Positions 45,433-53,519 of a DNA stretch of 64,000 nucleotides are shown here, in pieces (position 1 is the first letter of the stretch; each line of letters starts with the position of its first letter). A program made the translations under genes and the position numbers. Under the pieces are notes generated by a model, which did not search any database, was not told the DNA's origin, and saw only the letters and a list, made by a program, of their open reading frames with translations. This stretch comes from Comamonas sp. BIGb0124 (GTDB lineage: Bacteria; Pseudomonadota; Gammaproteobacteria; Burkholderiales; Burkholderiaceae_C), in the NCBI RefSeq assembly GCF_003752175.1, contig NZ_RJVF01000008.1, forward strand, positions 868,001 through 932,000. The letters are read 5' to 3'.

Positions 45433-45855
45433 TCAGGGCTTGCGCAACAGCGGCAGCAGCAGCCGGCCCACCACCAGCAGCTTGGCCGGTCCCAGTTTCC
45501 ATACCAGGCCGACGCCCAGGGCCAGCACTGCCGGATGCTGCAGAGCCAGTTTCAGCGTCGCGCTGCGCGGAAATTCGTCGGAGATGCCGACGGCGCGGTC
45601 GCGACGCGGCAGCACCCGCGGTTCGACCGGCGCCAGCGGATCACGCGCGGCCCCTTCACGGGCGGTGCGCCGATCGAGATCGGCCAATGCCGTCTCGGCA
45701 TCTGCAATCGCCTTCACGTGACTGAGCCGATCGCGACGCGCACGGATGCGGTCGATCACCGCCTCTTTTTCGGTGCGCGTGGCCTTGCGGGCCAGTTCGG
45801 CCGCTTCGCGGGCTTTCTGCGCCGTATGCTGGATGTTTTCGCCTAGATCGCTCAC
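45433..45855 (-). CDS. Conserved hypothetical protein, YqjK-like position
   Basis: A 140-residue protein. Residues 5-70 are highly charged and probably helical (AREAAELARKATRTEKEAVI, then RIRARRDRLSHVKAIADAE). The C-terminal 35 residues include a hydrophobic stretch (LKLALQHPAVLALGVGLVWKLG) that may touch the membrane. No catalytic motif is seen. It is the last gene of a three-gene leftward cluster resembling the E. coli yqjDEK arrangement and overlaps the upstream gene by four bases. The function is unknown; envelope or ribosome-membrane stress roles are guesses from the cluster. Confidence 0.7.
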   Translation of the reverse strand: MSDLGENIQHTAQKAREAAELARKATRTEKEAVIDRIRARRDRLSHVKAIADAETALADLDRRTAREGAARDPLAPVEPRVLPRRDRAVGISDEFPRSATLKLALQHPAVLALGVGLVWKLGPAKLLVVGRLLLPLLRKP

Positions 45856-46253
45856 AGCTTCTCCTTCAACGTGGCCCAGTCTCGGGCCAGCTCGTCACGC
45901 GTGCCCTGGAACGCCTGGCCACTGGCGCGCGCGGTGGATATGAGGGTGTAGAGCGCTGCCGCCCAGCCGACGAGCCAGATGCCGGCCACCACCCAGACGG
46001 CCGTGGCACGATGCGGCGTATCCCAGTACGAGGCCATCACCGCGAAGGACAGGACGACCAGCGCCACGATGGTCAGGGCCAGCGCGGCGATGGTCAGCAG
46101 CACCAGCTTGAGCATGCGCCGTTTTTCCTCGGCCCACTCGATGCGGGCCAGCAGCCAGCGGTCTTCGACCGCCACCGCCCCTTCCGCTGCCGCGTGCCGG
46201 GCACGGTTGACCCAGAGCTCCAGGCCCAACAAAGAATAGAGTCGTTCCAGCAT
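45852..46253 (-). CDS. Phage holin superfamily III / YqjE-like membrane protein
   Basis: A 133-residue inner-membrane protein with two transmembrane helices at about residues 50-73 and 85-108. It matches the widespread YqjE/holin-X type proteins of Proteobacteria, which have no link to phage lysis. The ATG at 46253 follows a strong GGGGGG stretch; a TTG four codons upstream is rejected. It is the middle gene of the cluster with the YqjD-like gene. Confidence 0.8.
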   Translation of the reverse strand: MLERLYSLLGLELWVNRARHAAAEGAVAVEDRWLLARIEWAEEKRRMLKLVLLTIAALALTIVALVVLSFAVMASYWDTPHRATAVWVVAGIWLVGWAAALYTLISTARASGQAFQGTRDELARDWATLKEKL

Positions 46254-46419
46254 GAAGCCCCCCAACTGCGGTATGTGCTGACTCGTGAAACAAAAAGCCT
46301 GGCTGGCCAGCCCCCGCGGAACGAGTCCGCATGCTGTTCGCCACCAGGCATGGCCGCAGCCCTCAGGGCGAACGGCAGATCATCGGCACGCCACGCCTCG
46401 TGGCGCACCCGGGAACGCC

Positions 46420-46734
46420 TTAACGGCGGCCCAGCAGGAAGCCCAGCACGGCGCCGACGGCCAGTGCCGTGCCGGCCACGCGCCAGGGTTCGTCGTGCGC
46501 ATAGTCGTCGGCTGCATGCGCAGCGCGGCGAGCCTGCTCGGCGGCCTCGTGGGCGGCATCGGTGGCGGCATTGCGGGCACGTTGCAGGCTGTCTTCCAGG
46601 CGTTCGCGAATGGCCTTGATTTCAGGCGATGCGGACAGCGTGTCGCTGCTGCTCAAAATGTCGCGCAGGTCGGCAACCAGATCCTCGAGCTCGGCGCGAG
46701 CGACGGATTGGGCTTTCTTGATGGATGCAGGCAT
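46420..46734 (-). CDS. ElaB/YqjD/DUF883-family membrane-anchored protein
   Basis: The 104-residue protein has a helical N-terminal region (residues 10-75, LEDLVADLRDILSSSDTLS, then ERLEDSLQRARNAATDAAHE). A single C-terminal transmembrane segment with glycine zipper follows (WRVAGTALAVGAVLGFLLGRR). In E. coli, YqjD and ElaB tether inactive ribosomes to the inner membrane in stationary phase. A good AGGAG ribosome site precedes the ATG at 46734; the longer frame is rejected. Confidence 0.88.
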   Translation of the reverse strand: MPASIKKAQSVARAELEDLVADLRDILSSSDTLSASPEIKAIRERLEDSLQRARNAATDAAHEAAEQARRAAHAADDYAHDEPWRVAGTALAVGAVLGFLLGRR

Positions 46735-46875
46735 TGGTTTTCTCCTGAAGCTAGCGTGATAAGAAAAGGATCGAAGGATGTTCGATAAAGAAAGGCAGAT
46801 CGCCGATCGATGCAACCATTCTAGAAGCGCGTTGTAACCAATCGCAAGCCCTCCATCGGACATCGCGACGCAGTC

Positions 46876-48018
46876 CTACACCTCGGTGACAGACCGTGCC
46901 GGAAGCGCCAGCAGGTCGGCGACGTACGCACCGATCGCCATCGAACTGGTCAGCCCCGGGGACTCGACACCGAACAGATTCACGAGGCCCGGCACGCCAT
47001 GCCGGGACGGACCGTCGATGCGGAAATCGGGCGCCGGCTCGCCGGGGCGGTGGATCTTTGCGCGCACCCCGCTGTAGGCCGGCTGCAGGGCGCCATCGGC
47101 CAGACCGGGCCAATAACGGCGAACCGCTTCGTAGAAAACATCGGACCGCGCGGGATCGACCTCGTAATCGATCTGCTCGGGCGACTGGATGTCCAGCCAC
47201 TCGTGATCGGGCCCGAAGCGGGCCTGTCCGCCCAGATCGAGCGTGAGGTGCACACCGAGCCATGCATCGACTGGCGCCGGGTAGATGAGCTGACCGAAGG
47301 GCGCCGCCCCCGCCAGACTGTAATAGCTGCCCTTGGCGAAGGATGCCGTGGGAAGATCGCCTTGATCCAGCCCGAGGAATTGCCTCGCCAGCAAGGGCGC
47401 ATGCAGGCCGGTGGCGTTGACCACCACGCCCGCCTCGACCGTCCAGTCGCCCAATCGAAGCACATGCCCCCGGTTCGAGCCCGCCGACGCCAGCTCGACG
47501 CCGTCGACCGGCGAACTCAATGCCAGACTGCCGCCCGCGCGCTCGAGATCGCCCTGCAGCGCCAGCATGAAACCGTGGCTGTCGACAATGCCCGTGGTCG
47601 GCGACGACAGCGCGGCCACGCAGCGCAATTCCGGTTCCATGGCCCGGGCCTGCTCGGCATCGAGCATGTCGAACGGCACGCCGTTGGCCTCGGCCTTGCC
47701 CGCCAGGGTCCGCAGCGCCGCCAGTTGCGCCGGCTCGGTCGCCACCACCAGCTTGCCGCAACGCCGGTGTGCCACGCCCTGCCGTTCGCAAAGCGCATAC
47801 AGCATGGACTTGCCCTGCACGCACAGGCGCGCCTTGAGCGAACCGGGTGCGTAGTAGAGTCCTGCGTGAATGACCTCGCTGTTGCGTGAACTCATCCCCT
47901 GGCCGATCGTGCCCTGGGCTTCCGTGACCACGGTTTCCAGGCCACGCCGGGCGAGTTCGCGGCCCACGGCCAGGCCGACCACGCCGGCACCTATCACGAT
48001 TGCATCGACTTTTTCCAT
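46876..48018 (-). CDS. FAD-dependent oxidoreductase, LhgO/DAO-like
   Basis: A 380-residue flavoenzyme of the D-amino-acid oxidase superfamily. The FAD-binding Rossmann motif (VDAIVIGAGVVGLAVGRELA) is at residues 4-23. It is followed by SSRNSEVIHAGLYYAPGSLK, the pattern of L-2-hydroxyglutarate dehydrogenase (LhgO)-like enzymes. The C-terminus carries GLVNLFGVESPGLTSSMAIG. The likely reaction is oxidation of a small 2-hydroxy acid with electrons passed to the respiratory chain. The longer frame upstream of the ATG at 48018 is not supported. Confidence 0.85.
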   Translation of the reverse strand: MEKVDAIVIGAGVVGLAVGRELARRGLETVVTEAQGTIGQGMSSRNSEVIHAGLYYAPGSLKARLCVQGKSMLYALCERQGVAHRRCGKLVVATEPAQLAALRTLAGKAEANGVPFDMLDAEQARAMEPELRCVAALSSPTTGIVDSHGFMLALQGDLERAGGSLALSSPVDGVELASAGSNRGHVLRLGDWTVEAGVVVNATGLHAPLLARQFLGLDQGDLPTASFAKGSYYSLAGAAPFGQLIYPAPVDAWLGVHLTLDLGGQARFGPDHEWLDIQSPEQIDYEVDPARSDVFYEAVRRYWPGLADGALQPAYSGVRAKIHRPGEPAPDFRIDGPSRHGVPGLVNLFGVESPGLTSSMAIGAYVADLLALPARSVTEV

Positions 48019-48155
48019 AGTGCTTGGGCTTCGGCAGTACCGAAGGCTCGAGTCCATATCAAAATACGACTTTAGCCGCGATTCGGGTTTCAGCAACACC
48101 ATCGGCCCCACATCCAGGAACCGCCCGAGCCGGCAATCAGTAGAATTTCCTCGCC

Positions 48156-48386
48156 ATGACATCTTCGCCGCACATCGAGCAGATCACCGACCGCGTAGAG
48201 CGCCTGCTGGCGCGCCACCACGCCTTGCAGCAAAACCACAGCGATTTGCAGCAGCAACTCCAGCAACTCACCGACGAACGCGATTCCCTTCAGTCCCGGC
48301 TGCGGGCTGCACGCGCACGCATCGATGCCCTGATCGAGCGGCTTCCTCCCGCAGCCCAGCCTCACACGGAAAAGGCAGATTCATGA
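48156..48386 (+). CDS. ZapB-like coiled-coil cell division protein (TIGR02449 type)
   Basis: A 76-residue protein that is nearly all coiled coil: DRVERLLARHHALQQNHSDL, then heptads rich in Leu and Gln to residue 60. Such small coiled coils next to zapA are common in Burkholderiales and are thought to act with ZapA at the Z ring. Its stop overlaps the zapA start as ATGA, so the two are translationally coupled. Confidence 0.85.
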   Translation: MTSSPHIEQITDRVERLLARHHALQQNHSDLQQQLQQLTDERDSLQSRLRAARARIDALIERLPPAAQPHTEKADS

Positions 48387-48847
48387 AACAGATCGAAGTG
48401 CAGATCATGGGCCAGAGCTATCTGCTCGGCTGCCCCGAAGACGGCGAGGAGCGCCTGCGCATTGCCGTCGAGAAAGTCGACTCGGCCATGTGCACCATCC
48501 GCGACCATGGCAAGGTCCGCGCACGCGATCGCATTGCCGTTCTGGCCGCGCTGAACCTGGCTTTCGATCTGACGGACCGCCACGCGGCAGAAGATGCCGC
48601 AGCCGCCGCACAAGCCGCGGCCGGACTGTCGGCGGGCCTGCCCGGCTCGGCGACTCGCGCCCCGTCGGCGACCTGGATGGCCGCAACGCCGCCCCCATCG
48701 GCCGCAGGGGTCTCTGCGCCAGGCTTGCCGCAGCAGCGCTCGCCCTCCCAGGCTTTCGACGAACGCGAACCCCAGCTCGAACTGCTGCTCACCAAACTCG
48801 ACCAGGCCCTGGCAGAGCCCTCTGCGGACCCGGCGCAACGCAACTGA
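48383..48847 (+). CDS. zapA: Cell division protein ZapA
   Basis: ZapA cross-links FtsZ filaments at midcell. The 154-residue product has the conserved N-terminal domain (VQIMGQSYLLGCPEDGEERL, residues 6-25, then VEKVDSAM). The helix ARDRIAVLAALNLAFDLTDR is near residue 53. An Ala/Pro-rich linker and a C-terminal coiled segment follow, making it longer than the 109 residues of E. coli ZapA. The 6S RNA gene follows directly, as in many Proteobacteria. Confidence 0.93.
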   Translation: MKQIEVQIMGQSYLLGCPEDGEERLRIAVEKVDSAMCTIRDHGKVRARDRIAVLAALNLAFDLTDRHAAEDAAAAAQAAAGLSAGLPGSATRAPSATWMAATPPPSAAGVSAPGLPQQRSPSQAFDEREPQLELLLTKLDQALAEPSADPAQRN

Positions 48848-48923
48848 CGTGCACATCCCGCCGGCCTTGTCGGGCAAGGCATGAACGCTCCGAGCCTTAT
48901 GACGAAAGAATACAGTGCGGCCG

Positions 48924-48952
48924 TTGTAGGCCCCGCCAGCCTGGCTTAAAAT
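48924..48952 (+). promoter_or_regulatory. Sigma-70 promoter of 6S RNA
   Basis: TTGTAG (48924-48929), a 17-base spacer, then TAAAAT (48947-48952). It lies 5-7 bases before the predicted 5' end of the 6S RNA. Confidence 0.75.
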
Positions 48953-48956
48953 GGAG

Positions 48957-49134
48957 GCGTCTGCAGTGCATGCCGGGCTTTATATTTCCTTGAACCAATG
49001 CTCATATGAGCCCGGGCTTGGAAAATCGTCTGGCTGGTGTGATCATCTCGCGTCAGATGAACCCGATGCCTTTCTGACCTCGCCCACCTGAACCCCCGGT
49101 TCAGGATGACGGCTCGGTGGCACTCGCAGACACC
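48957..49134 (+). ncRNA. ssrS: 6S RNA
   Basis: About 178 bases with the 6S secondary structure. The closing stem pairs GTCTGC and AGTGC (48959-48969) with GCACT and GCAGAC (49120-49131), around a long irregular hairpin containing a large central bulge. 6S RNA imitates an open promoter and holds sigma-70 RNA polymerase in stationary phase. The call rests on the closing stem, size, promoter, terminator and the conserved position after zapA. The exact ends are approximate. Confidence 0.88.
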
Positions 49135-49141
49135 CTATTCC

Positions 49142-49173
49142 ACGCGCGCCCTGCTCTGCACGGCGCGCGTTTT
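49142..49173 (+). terminator. Rho-independent terminator of 6S RNA
   Basis: A 9-base stem ACGCGCGCC / GGCGCGCGT (49142-49150 and 49162-49170) is followed by TTT. It ends 6S transcription and faces the convergent small membrane protein genes. Confidence 0.85.
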
Positions 49174-49184
49174 ACATGGGGTCT

Positions 49185-49292
49185 TCACCAGACGGGAACG
49201 GTGAACAGGACCGTCACCACGACCGCGATGAGGCCGATGGCCACCGTCTCGACCGTCTTGCCGGTGGAGTCGTCGCCGGGGTCTTTTTTCAT
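49185..49292 (-). CDS. Very small membrane protein (35 residues)
   Basis: An open frame of 35 residues starts MKKDPGDDSTGKTVETVAIG and continues as one hydrophobic helix ending FTVPVW. AGAGG lies at good spacing before the ATG. It starts 11 bases after the stop of the 66-residue membrane protein upstream, so the two look like an operon. The function is unknown. The acidic N-terminus with a single helix suggests a small inner-membrane subunit or regulator. Confidence 0.6.
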   Translation of the reverse strand: MKKDPGDDSTGKTVETVAIGLIAVVVTVLFTVPVW

Positions 49293-49303
49293 CGCGGGCC
49301 TCT

Positions 49304-49504
49304 TCAGCGTGGCGGCCACGGGTAGACATAGTCCGCCCACAGCCAGTACAAGGACAGCACCGCACACAGCAGCACCGGGCCCACGGCCAGCCAGGCGGTG
49401 CCCGTGAGGCCGGCCTGCTGCTGCATGAACAGCAGAATCAAACCTGCCGCGACCGACGGCAGCATGAAACGTGCACGTTTGTACTTGGACTTCTTTCTGG
49501 CCAT
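49304..49504 (-). CDS. Small membrane protein (66 residues)
   Basis: This small protein starts with a basic segment (MARKKSKYKRARF) followed by two predicted transmembrane helices (about residues 13-26 and 33-52) and a short aromatic tail (WADYVYPWPPR). An AGAGG ribosome site precedes the ATG. It has no recognised domain. It pairs with the 35-residue membrane protein downstream, and both lie opposite the 6S RNA terminator. The upstream in-frame extension is rejected because it lacks a ribosome site. Confidence 0.65.
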   Translation of the reverse strand: MARKKSKYKRARFMLPSVAAGLILLFMQQQAGLTGTAWLAVGPVLLCAVLSLYWLWADYVYPWPPR

Positions 49505-49699
49505 GGCGTGAACCTCTGTAGACGCGGAGATGAGGGGGTTCGGGCGCGCTGCACATGGACGTGAACACGGCATGGATACGGCCCGGATGGCCTGTATCGT
49601 AAAAAAATATGTCACGCTCGCGTGTAGGAAAACAGGCGAGCTGCAAGTCGTGAGTTTTCTCGGCGCCCTGGAAAGCCGGCGGCGGGATTCACCCCGGGC

Positions 49700-51103
49700 T
49701 CAGGTCGGCAGCCAGACCCTGGCCCGCAGCCCACCGCCGTCGCGCTCATGCAGACTGAGCACGCCGCCATGGCCCTGTACCGCCGAACGGGCGATCGACA
49801 GGCCCAGCCCGACCCCGCCGGCCCCCTGGCTGCGTGCGGCATCGACCTGGAAGAAGGGCTCGAACACCTTGTCCATCAGCTCGGCCGGTATGCCGGGACC
49901 GTCGTCGTCGACCGTGACGAGCCAGCCGGATTGCCCGCTCGCCGATGCCTGCTGCCGCAATTGCAAGGACACCTGCCGGCCGAAACGCAGGGCGTTGTCG
50001 AGCAGGTTCTGCAACGCACGCTGCAGCGCCAGCGGACGGCCTCGGTAGGGCGCGGTCTCGGGCGCATCCAGCCGGATCGACGAGGTCTCGCGCGATCGAC
50101 CCGGCCCCACGGATTCGCCGAGCAGGCGGCGCCGTGCGTCGTCGACCAGTCCATCGAGCAGCACACGCAGATCGAGGTCCTCGGTGTTTTCCTCGACCGC
50201 ATCGCCGCGTGCGAACCGCAGGGTCTGCTCGACCATGCGCTGCATGTCTTCCAGCGTGCGGATCATGGCATCGCGCGAGCGGCCTTCCGGCAGCATCTCG
50301 ACGCGCAGCCGCAACGACGTGATCGGCGTCCGGATGTCGTGGCTGATGGCGGCCAGCATCTGCGTGCGGCCTTGCACGTAGTCCATCAGCGTGGTCTGCA
50401 TGGTATTGAACGCGACGGCCAGATCGCGGGTCTCCTGAGCGCCCTCGACCGCCAGCATGTCGAGACGCTCGCCCCGGCTGACCCGCTCGGCGGCACGTGC
50501 CAGCGTCTTGAGGGGCCTGACCACCCAGTAGATGAAGAGCAGCACGAGCGCAAGGATGGGCAAGGTGCTCACGGGCAGCGAAAACCGGAGCAGTTGCAGC
50601 CACTGGTAACCGGCCAGGGGCTGCTGGTAGCTGTAGAGCCATTGGCCGTTGGGCAGCGGCATGGCGATGTTGAGATCGACCAGCCGCCAGCCCTCGCGGG
50701 AAGACTCCCGTGTCTCGCCGCTGTCCGTGAGGTGTACGGCGATCTGGTCGAACGGCACCTCGGGCAGGTAGGTCGCCACGCTCTGGGCGATGCGCAGCTC
50801 CTGCTCGCTCATGGGCTGAAGGGGACGGCTGTCCACGTCCTCGATCCAGAAGCGTGCGTCCTCCGTTCCGACGGTCCACAGCATGGTGTGGAAATCGTCC
50901 CCCACGCTGGACGACGAGGCCACCCGGTAAGCCACCACCATGCGCTCGACCACCTGCGATTGCGAGATGGGATTGAGAACCTCGGTGCGATGCCAGGTCA
51001 CCAGCAGCGCCAGGCCATGCGCAGCCAGCACACCCAGCATCACCACGGCGGCCAGTTGGCTGCCCAGATGCCGGGGCCACAGTCGCCAGCGGCTCGCGCT
51101 CAC
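49700..51103 (-). CDS. Two-component sensor histidine kinase
   Basis: A 467-residue inner-membrane kinase. It has a transmembrane helix at about 15-36, a periplasmic sensor domain at 40-175, a second transmembrane helix at 177-196, and a HAMP domain at 197-250. The dimerisation domain has His255 in AAISHDIRTPITS. The ATPase domain carries LDNALRFG (N box), VDDDGPGIP and GVGLGLSIARSAVQGHGG. The GTG start overlaps the response regulator stop as GTGA, so the pair is coupled. The layout is like the EnvZ/RstB/TctE group. The signal is unknown. Confidence 0.93.
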   Translation of the reverse strand: MSASRWRLWPRHLGSQLAAVVMLGVLAAHGLALLVTWHRTEVLNPISQSQVVERMVVAYRVASSSSVGDDFHTMLWTVGTEDARFWIEDVDSRPLQPMSEQELRIAQSVATYLPEVPFDQIAVHLTDSGETRESSREGWRLVDLNIAMPLPNGQWLYSYQQPLAGYQWLQLLRFSLPVSTLPILALVLLFIYWVVRPLKTLARAAERVSRGERLDMLAVEGAQETRDLAVAFNTMQTTLMDYVQGRTQMLAAISHDIRTPITSLRLRVEMLPEGRSRDAMIRTLEDMQRMVEQTLRFARGDAVEENTEDLDLRVLLDGLVDDARRRLLGESVGPGRSRETSSIRLDAPETAPYRGRPLALQRALQNLLDNALRFGRQVSLQLRQQASASGQSGWLVTVDDDGPGIPAELMDKVFEPFFQVDAARSQGAGGVGLGLSIARSAVQGHGGVLSLHERDGGGLRARVWLPT

Positions 51104-51927
51104 GCGGTCGAGGCTTCTTGCACGTCGACCGCGAACACGTAGCCATTGCCCCACGCCGTCTTGATGAGACGCTGGCCGTCGGTGCGGGTTTCGAGCTTGC
51201 GGCGCAGGCGGCTGACCACGGTATCGATGCTGCGATCGAAGACCTGGGGCGTCTCGCTGCCGTGCGTCAGTTGGAGAAGGCGGTCGCGGCTGAGGACCTG
51301 GTTGGGGTGGGCCACGAGGGCGCAAAGCAGCTTGAACTCGGCCGTGTTGAGTTCGAGGGGCTGACCGGCCGGATCGTGCAGTTCGTATCGACGCGTGTCG
51401 AAGAGCCAGCCGTCGAACAGATAGCGGCCTGCCAGGGCTGCGGGGTCGAGCGCTGCGGCAGTGACGGGGGCCGGGGCGGCAGGGGCTTCGCTGCTCGCGG
51501 CGGCCTGCCCCGCGGCTCGCGTCTGCTGGCGCATCGCACGCCGCAGCACGGTGCGGATGCGGGCCAGGAGCTCGCCCGGCGCAAAAGGCTTGGTCACATA
51601 GTCGTCAGCACCCAGACCCAGGCCGTGGATGCGCTGCTGAACCTCGGCCACGGCGGTGAGCATGATGACGGGAATGCCGAAACGATCGACCACCTCGGCA
51701 CACAGCGTCCAACCGCTTTCATCGGGCAGCATCACGTCCAGCACCACCAGGTCGACCGGGCCGGCCGCGAGCTGACGGCGCATGCCCATGCCATCGGCGG
51801 CCGTCACCACGTCCAGGCCTTGGGCACCCAGGTATTCGGCCAGGGGCTCGAGGATGTCACGGCTGTCGTCGACCACCAGCACACGCGGCGCGGGGGCGAT
51901 CGACTCGGCGGTCGGGAGTTCGGCCAT
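51100..51927 (-). CDS. OmpR-family response regulator
   Basis: A 275-residue response regulator. The receiver domain has Asp20-Asp21, the phospho-acceptor Asp64 (VDLVVLDVMLPDESG), and Lys in YVTKPFAPGEL. The C-terminal winged helix spans about residues 175-270 (LELNTAEFKLLCALVAHPNQ, RSIDTVVSRLRRKLE). The two domains are joined by an unusually long linker of about 40 Ala/Pro-rich residues. It is the first gene of the operon with the sensor kinase. Its targets are unknown. Confidence 0.95.
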   Translation of the reverse strand: MAELPTAESIAPAPRVLVVDDSRDILEPLAEYLGAQGLDVVTAADGMGMRRQLAAGPVDLVVLDVMLPDESGWTLCAEVVDRFGIPVIMLTAVAEVQQRIHGLGLGADDYVTKPFAPGELLARIRTVLRRAMRQQTRAAGQAAASSEAPAAPAPVTAAALDPAALAGRYLFDGWLFDTRRYELHDPAGQPLELNTAEFKLLCALVAHPNQVLSRDRLLQLTHGSETPQVFDRSIDTVVSRLRRKLETRTDGQRLIKTAWGNGYVFAVDVQEASTA

Positions 51928-52063
51928 ATCGGAAAGGTTCTCCAGGGGATGCGGATCTGTCGCCCGATTTTAAGATGAGCCGGAACTGGAATCGAGACGA
52001 TGCCAGGGAGGGGCATTTCACAAAGTCGATAACCGTATATACTGTTTACACCTTTAAACCCCT

Positions 52064-52747
52064 ATGCCGACCAGAATCATGAACACCCCTGCATCCAATC
52101 TGCCCGTCTCGACCGACAAGCCCGCCGATCAGGCATCGGCCCCCGCCATCGTGCCGTCGGTCGTTTTGACCCCCGCGGCCAAACCGGCTGCTGCACGCAA
52201 ACCCGCGGCCCGCAAGGCCGTGGCCAAGGCCGCAGCCAAGGCGCTGGCTCCCGCCCCCGCCACGACGTCCGCTCCGGCAGCCGGCAAGGCGGTGACCGCA
52301 AAAGCCCCGGCCAAGGCAGTCAAGACCGCTGCCGCACCGACACCGGCCGCCGAGCGCAAGGCCCGCGTGACCAAGAAACCCGCCGCACCCAAGGCTGCGC
52401 CGGCCACTCCGGCCGCCGCTCAGACCCAGGCCGCACCGAGCGCCCCGAAATCCGCAGCCAAGCCCGTCAAGGCCGAAAAGCCGGTCAAGGAAACCAAGCC
52501 TGCGGTCAAGGACAAGAAAGCCAAGAAGGCCAAGCTGGTCCGCGACAGCTTCACCATCCCCAAGGATGAATACGCGGCTCTCGAAACGCTCAAGCAGCGT
52601 GCCCTCGGTCTGGGCCTGGCCATCAAGAAGAGCGAAATCCTGCGCGCCGGCCTGCTGGCCCTGAACGCCCAGGCCGACGCGGCCCTGCTCAAGACCCTGC
52701 AATCGGTGCCGACGCTCAAGACCGGCCGCCCGGCAAAGTCCGAGTAA
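52064..52747 (+). CDS. Histone H1-like Ala/Lys/Pro-rich protein with conserved C-terminal domain
   Basis: A 227-residue protein. The first 150 residues are repeats of Ala, Lys and Pro (many AxKP-type units), like bacterial histone H1 homologues that bind DNA nonspecifically. The last 65 residues are a different, compact domain (VRDSFTIPKDEYAALETLKQ, AIKKSEILRAGLLALNAQ) resembling ribbon-helix-helix DNA-binding folds and conserved in many Burkholderiales. It is probably a nucleoid-associated protein. The start may be this ATG or the one at 52079. A terminator follows. Confidence 0.8.
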   Translation: MPTRIMNTPASNLPVSTDKPADQASAPAIVPSVVLTPAAKPAAARKPAARKAVAKAAAKALAPAPATTSAPAAGKAVTAKAPAKAVKTAAAPTPAAERKARVTKKPAAPKAAPATPAAAQTQAAPSAPKSAAKPVKAEKPVKETKPAVKDKKAKKAKLVRDSFTIPKDEYAALETLKQRALGLGLAIKKSEILRAGLLALNAQADAALLKTLQSVPTLKTGRPAKSE

Positions 52748-52807
52748 CAACGGCTTCCTGCGGGCCGTCCTGCCGGCCTGCCGGCCTGCCGAGGTCCATG
52801 CCATCGA

Positions 52808-52842
52808 AAAAAAAGCGGCCGCTTGCGCAGGCCGCTTTTTTT
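52808..52842. terminator. Bidirectional terminator between the histone-like gene and ribH
   Basis: A 13-base perfect stem, AAAAAAAGCGGCC (52808-52820) with GGCCGCTTTTTTT (52830-52842), has U-tracts in both directions. It serves the convergent genes on either side. Confidence 0.93.
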
Positions 52843-52866
52843 GTTTCGGGCAGACGCCGATCGATC

Positions 52867-53403
52867 TCAGGCCGCCAGTTGGCGTGCGCCCTCGCTCTGC
52901 GCGATCGCCTGCAGGCTGGACACCGTCTGTACGCAGGCCTGGGCGGCTTCCTGGCCCTTCTTGACGAAGTGCTGGAAATAGAACTCCCGATGCTGTTCGT
53001 GCTCGTGGAAATGATGGGGCGTGAGCACCGCGGAAAACACCGGCACGCCGGTGTCGAGCTGCACCCTCATCAGCCCGTCGATGACGGCCTGCGCCACGAA
53101 ATCATGGCGGTAGATGCCGCCGTCGACCACAAAACCGCTGGCCACGATGCCCGCATACCGGCCGGTACGGGCCAGGACCTGTGCGTGCAGGGGGATTTCG
53201 TAGGCGCCGGGCAATGCAAAGACATCGACCTGGCTGGACGGCACGCCCAGACGCTGGAGTTCGGCCAGGAACGAGGTGCGGGCCTGTGCAACGATGTCGC
53301 CATGCCAGCTGGCGTGGATGAACGCAAAACGTTTGCCTGCCAGATTGGCCGAGGCGTGGATGTTGGCATTGCTGCCCGGTGCGACGTGAAGATTCTGACT
53401 CAT
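52867..53403 (-). CDS. ribH: 6,7-dimethyl-8-ribityllumazine synthase, RibH2 type
   Basis: RibH condenses 5-amino-6-ribitylaminouracil with dihydroxybutanone phosphate in riboflavin synthesis. The 178-residue product matches the decameric RibH2 (type II) form known from Brucella: FIHASWHGDIVAQAR near residue 28, FALPGAYEIPLHA, VVDGGIYRHDFVAQAVIDGL and SAVLTPHHFHEHEQHREFY. It stands alone, without other rib genes beside it, behind an FMN riboswitch, so it is switched off when FMN is plentiful. A second, constitutive ribH elsewhere in the genome is likely. Confidence 0.93.
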   Translation of the reverse strand: MSQNLHVAPGSNANIHASANLAGKRFAFIHASWHGDIVAQARTSFLAELQRLGVPSSQVDVFALPGAYEIPLHAQVLARTGRYAGIVASGFVVDGGIYRHDFVAQAVIDGLMRVQLDTGVPVFSAVLTPHHFHEHEQHREFYFQHFVKKGQEAAQACVQTVSSLQAIAQSEGARQLAA

Positions 53404-53519
53404 GGGTGACCTTGAAGAAGATGACGACCTGAATCAGGGCACACGATAGGCCATGCGGCCAGCACACCGGCAGCCGCTCCGAACGGAACGCAACTGCCCG
53501 CATCGCGGCCATGCCTGTC

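Noticed and set aside
45852-46253. Holin of a prophage
   Set aside because: The YqjE/holin-X type protein sits in a chromosomal yqjD-like cluster and no other phage gene is nearby.
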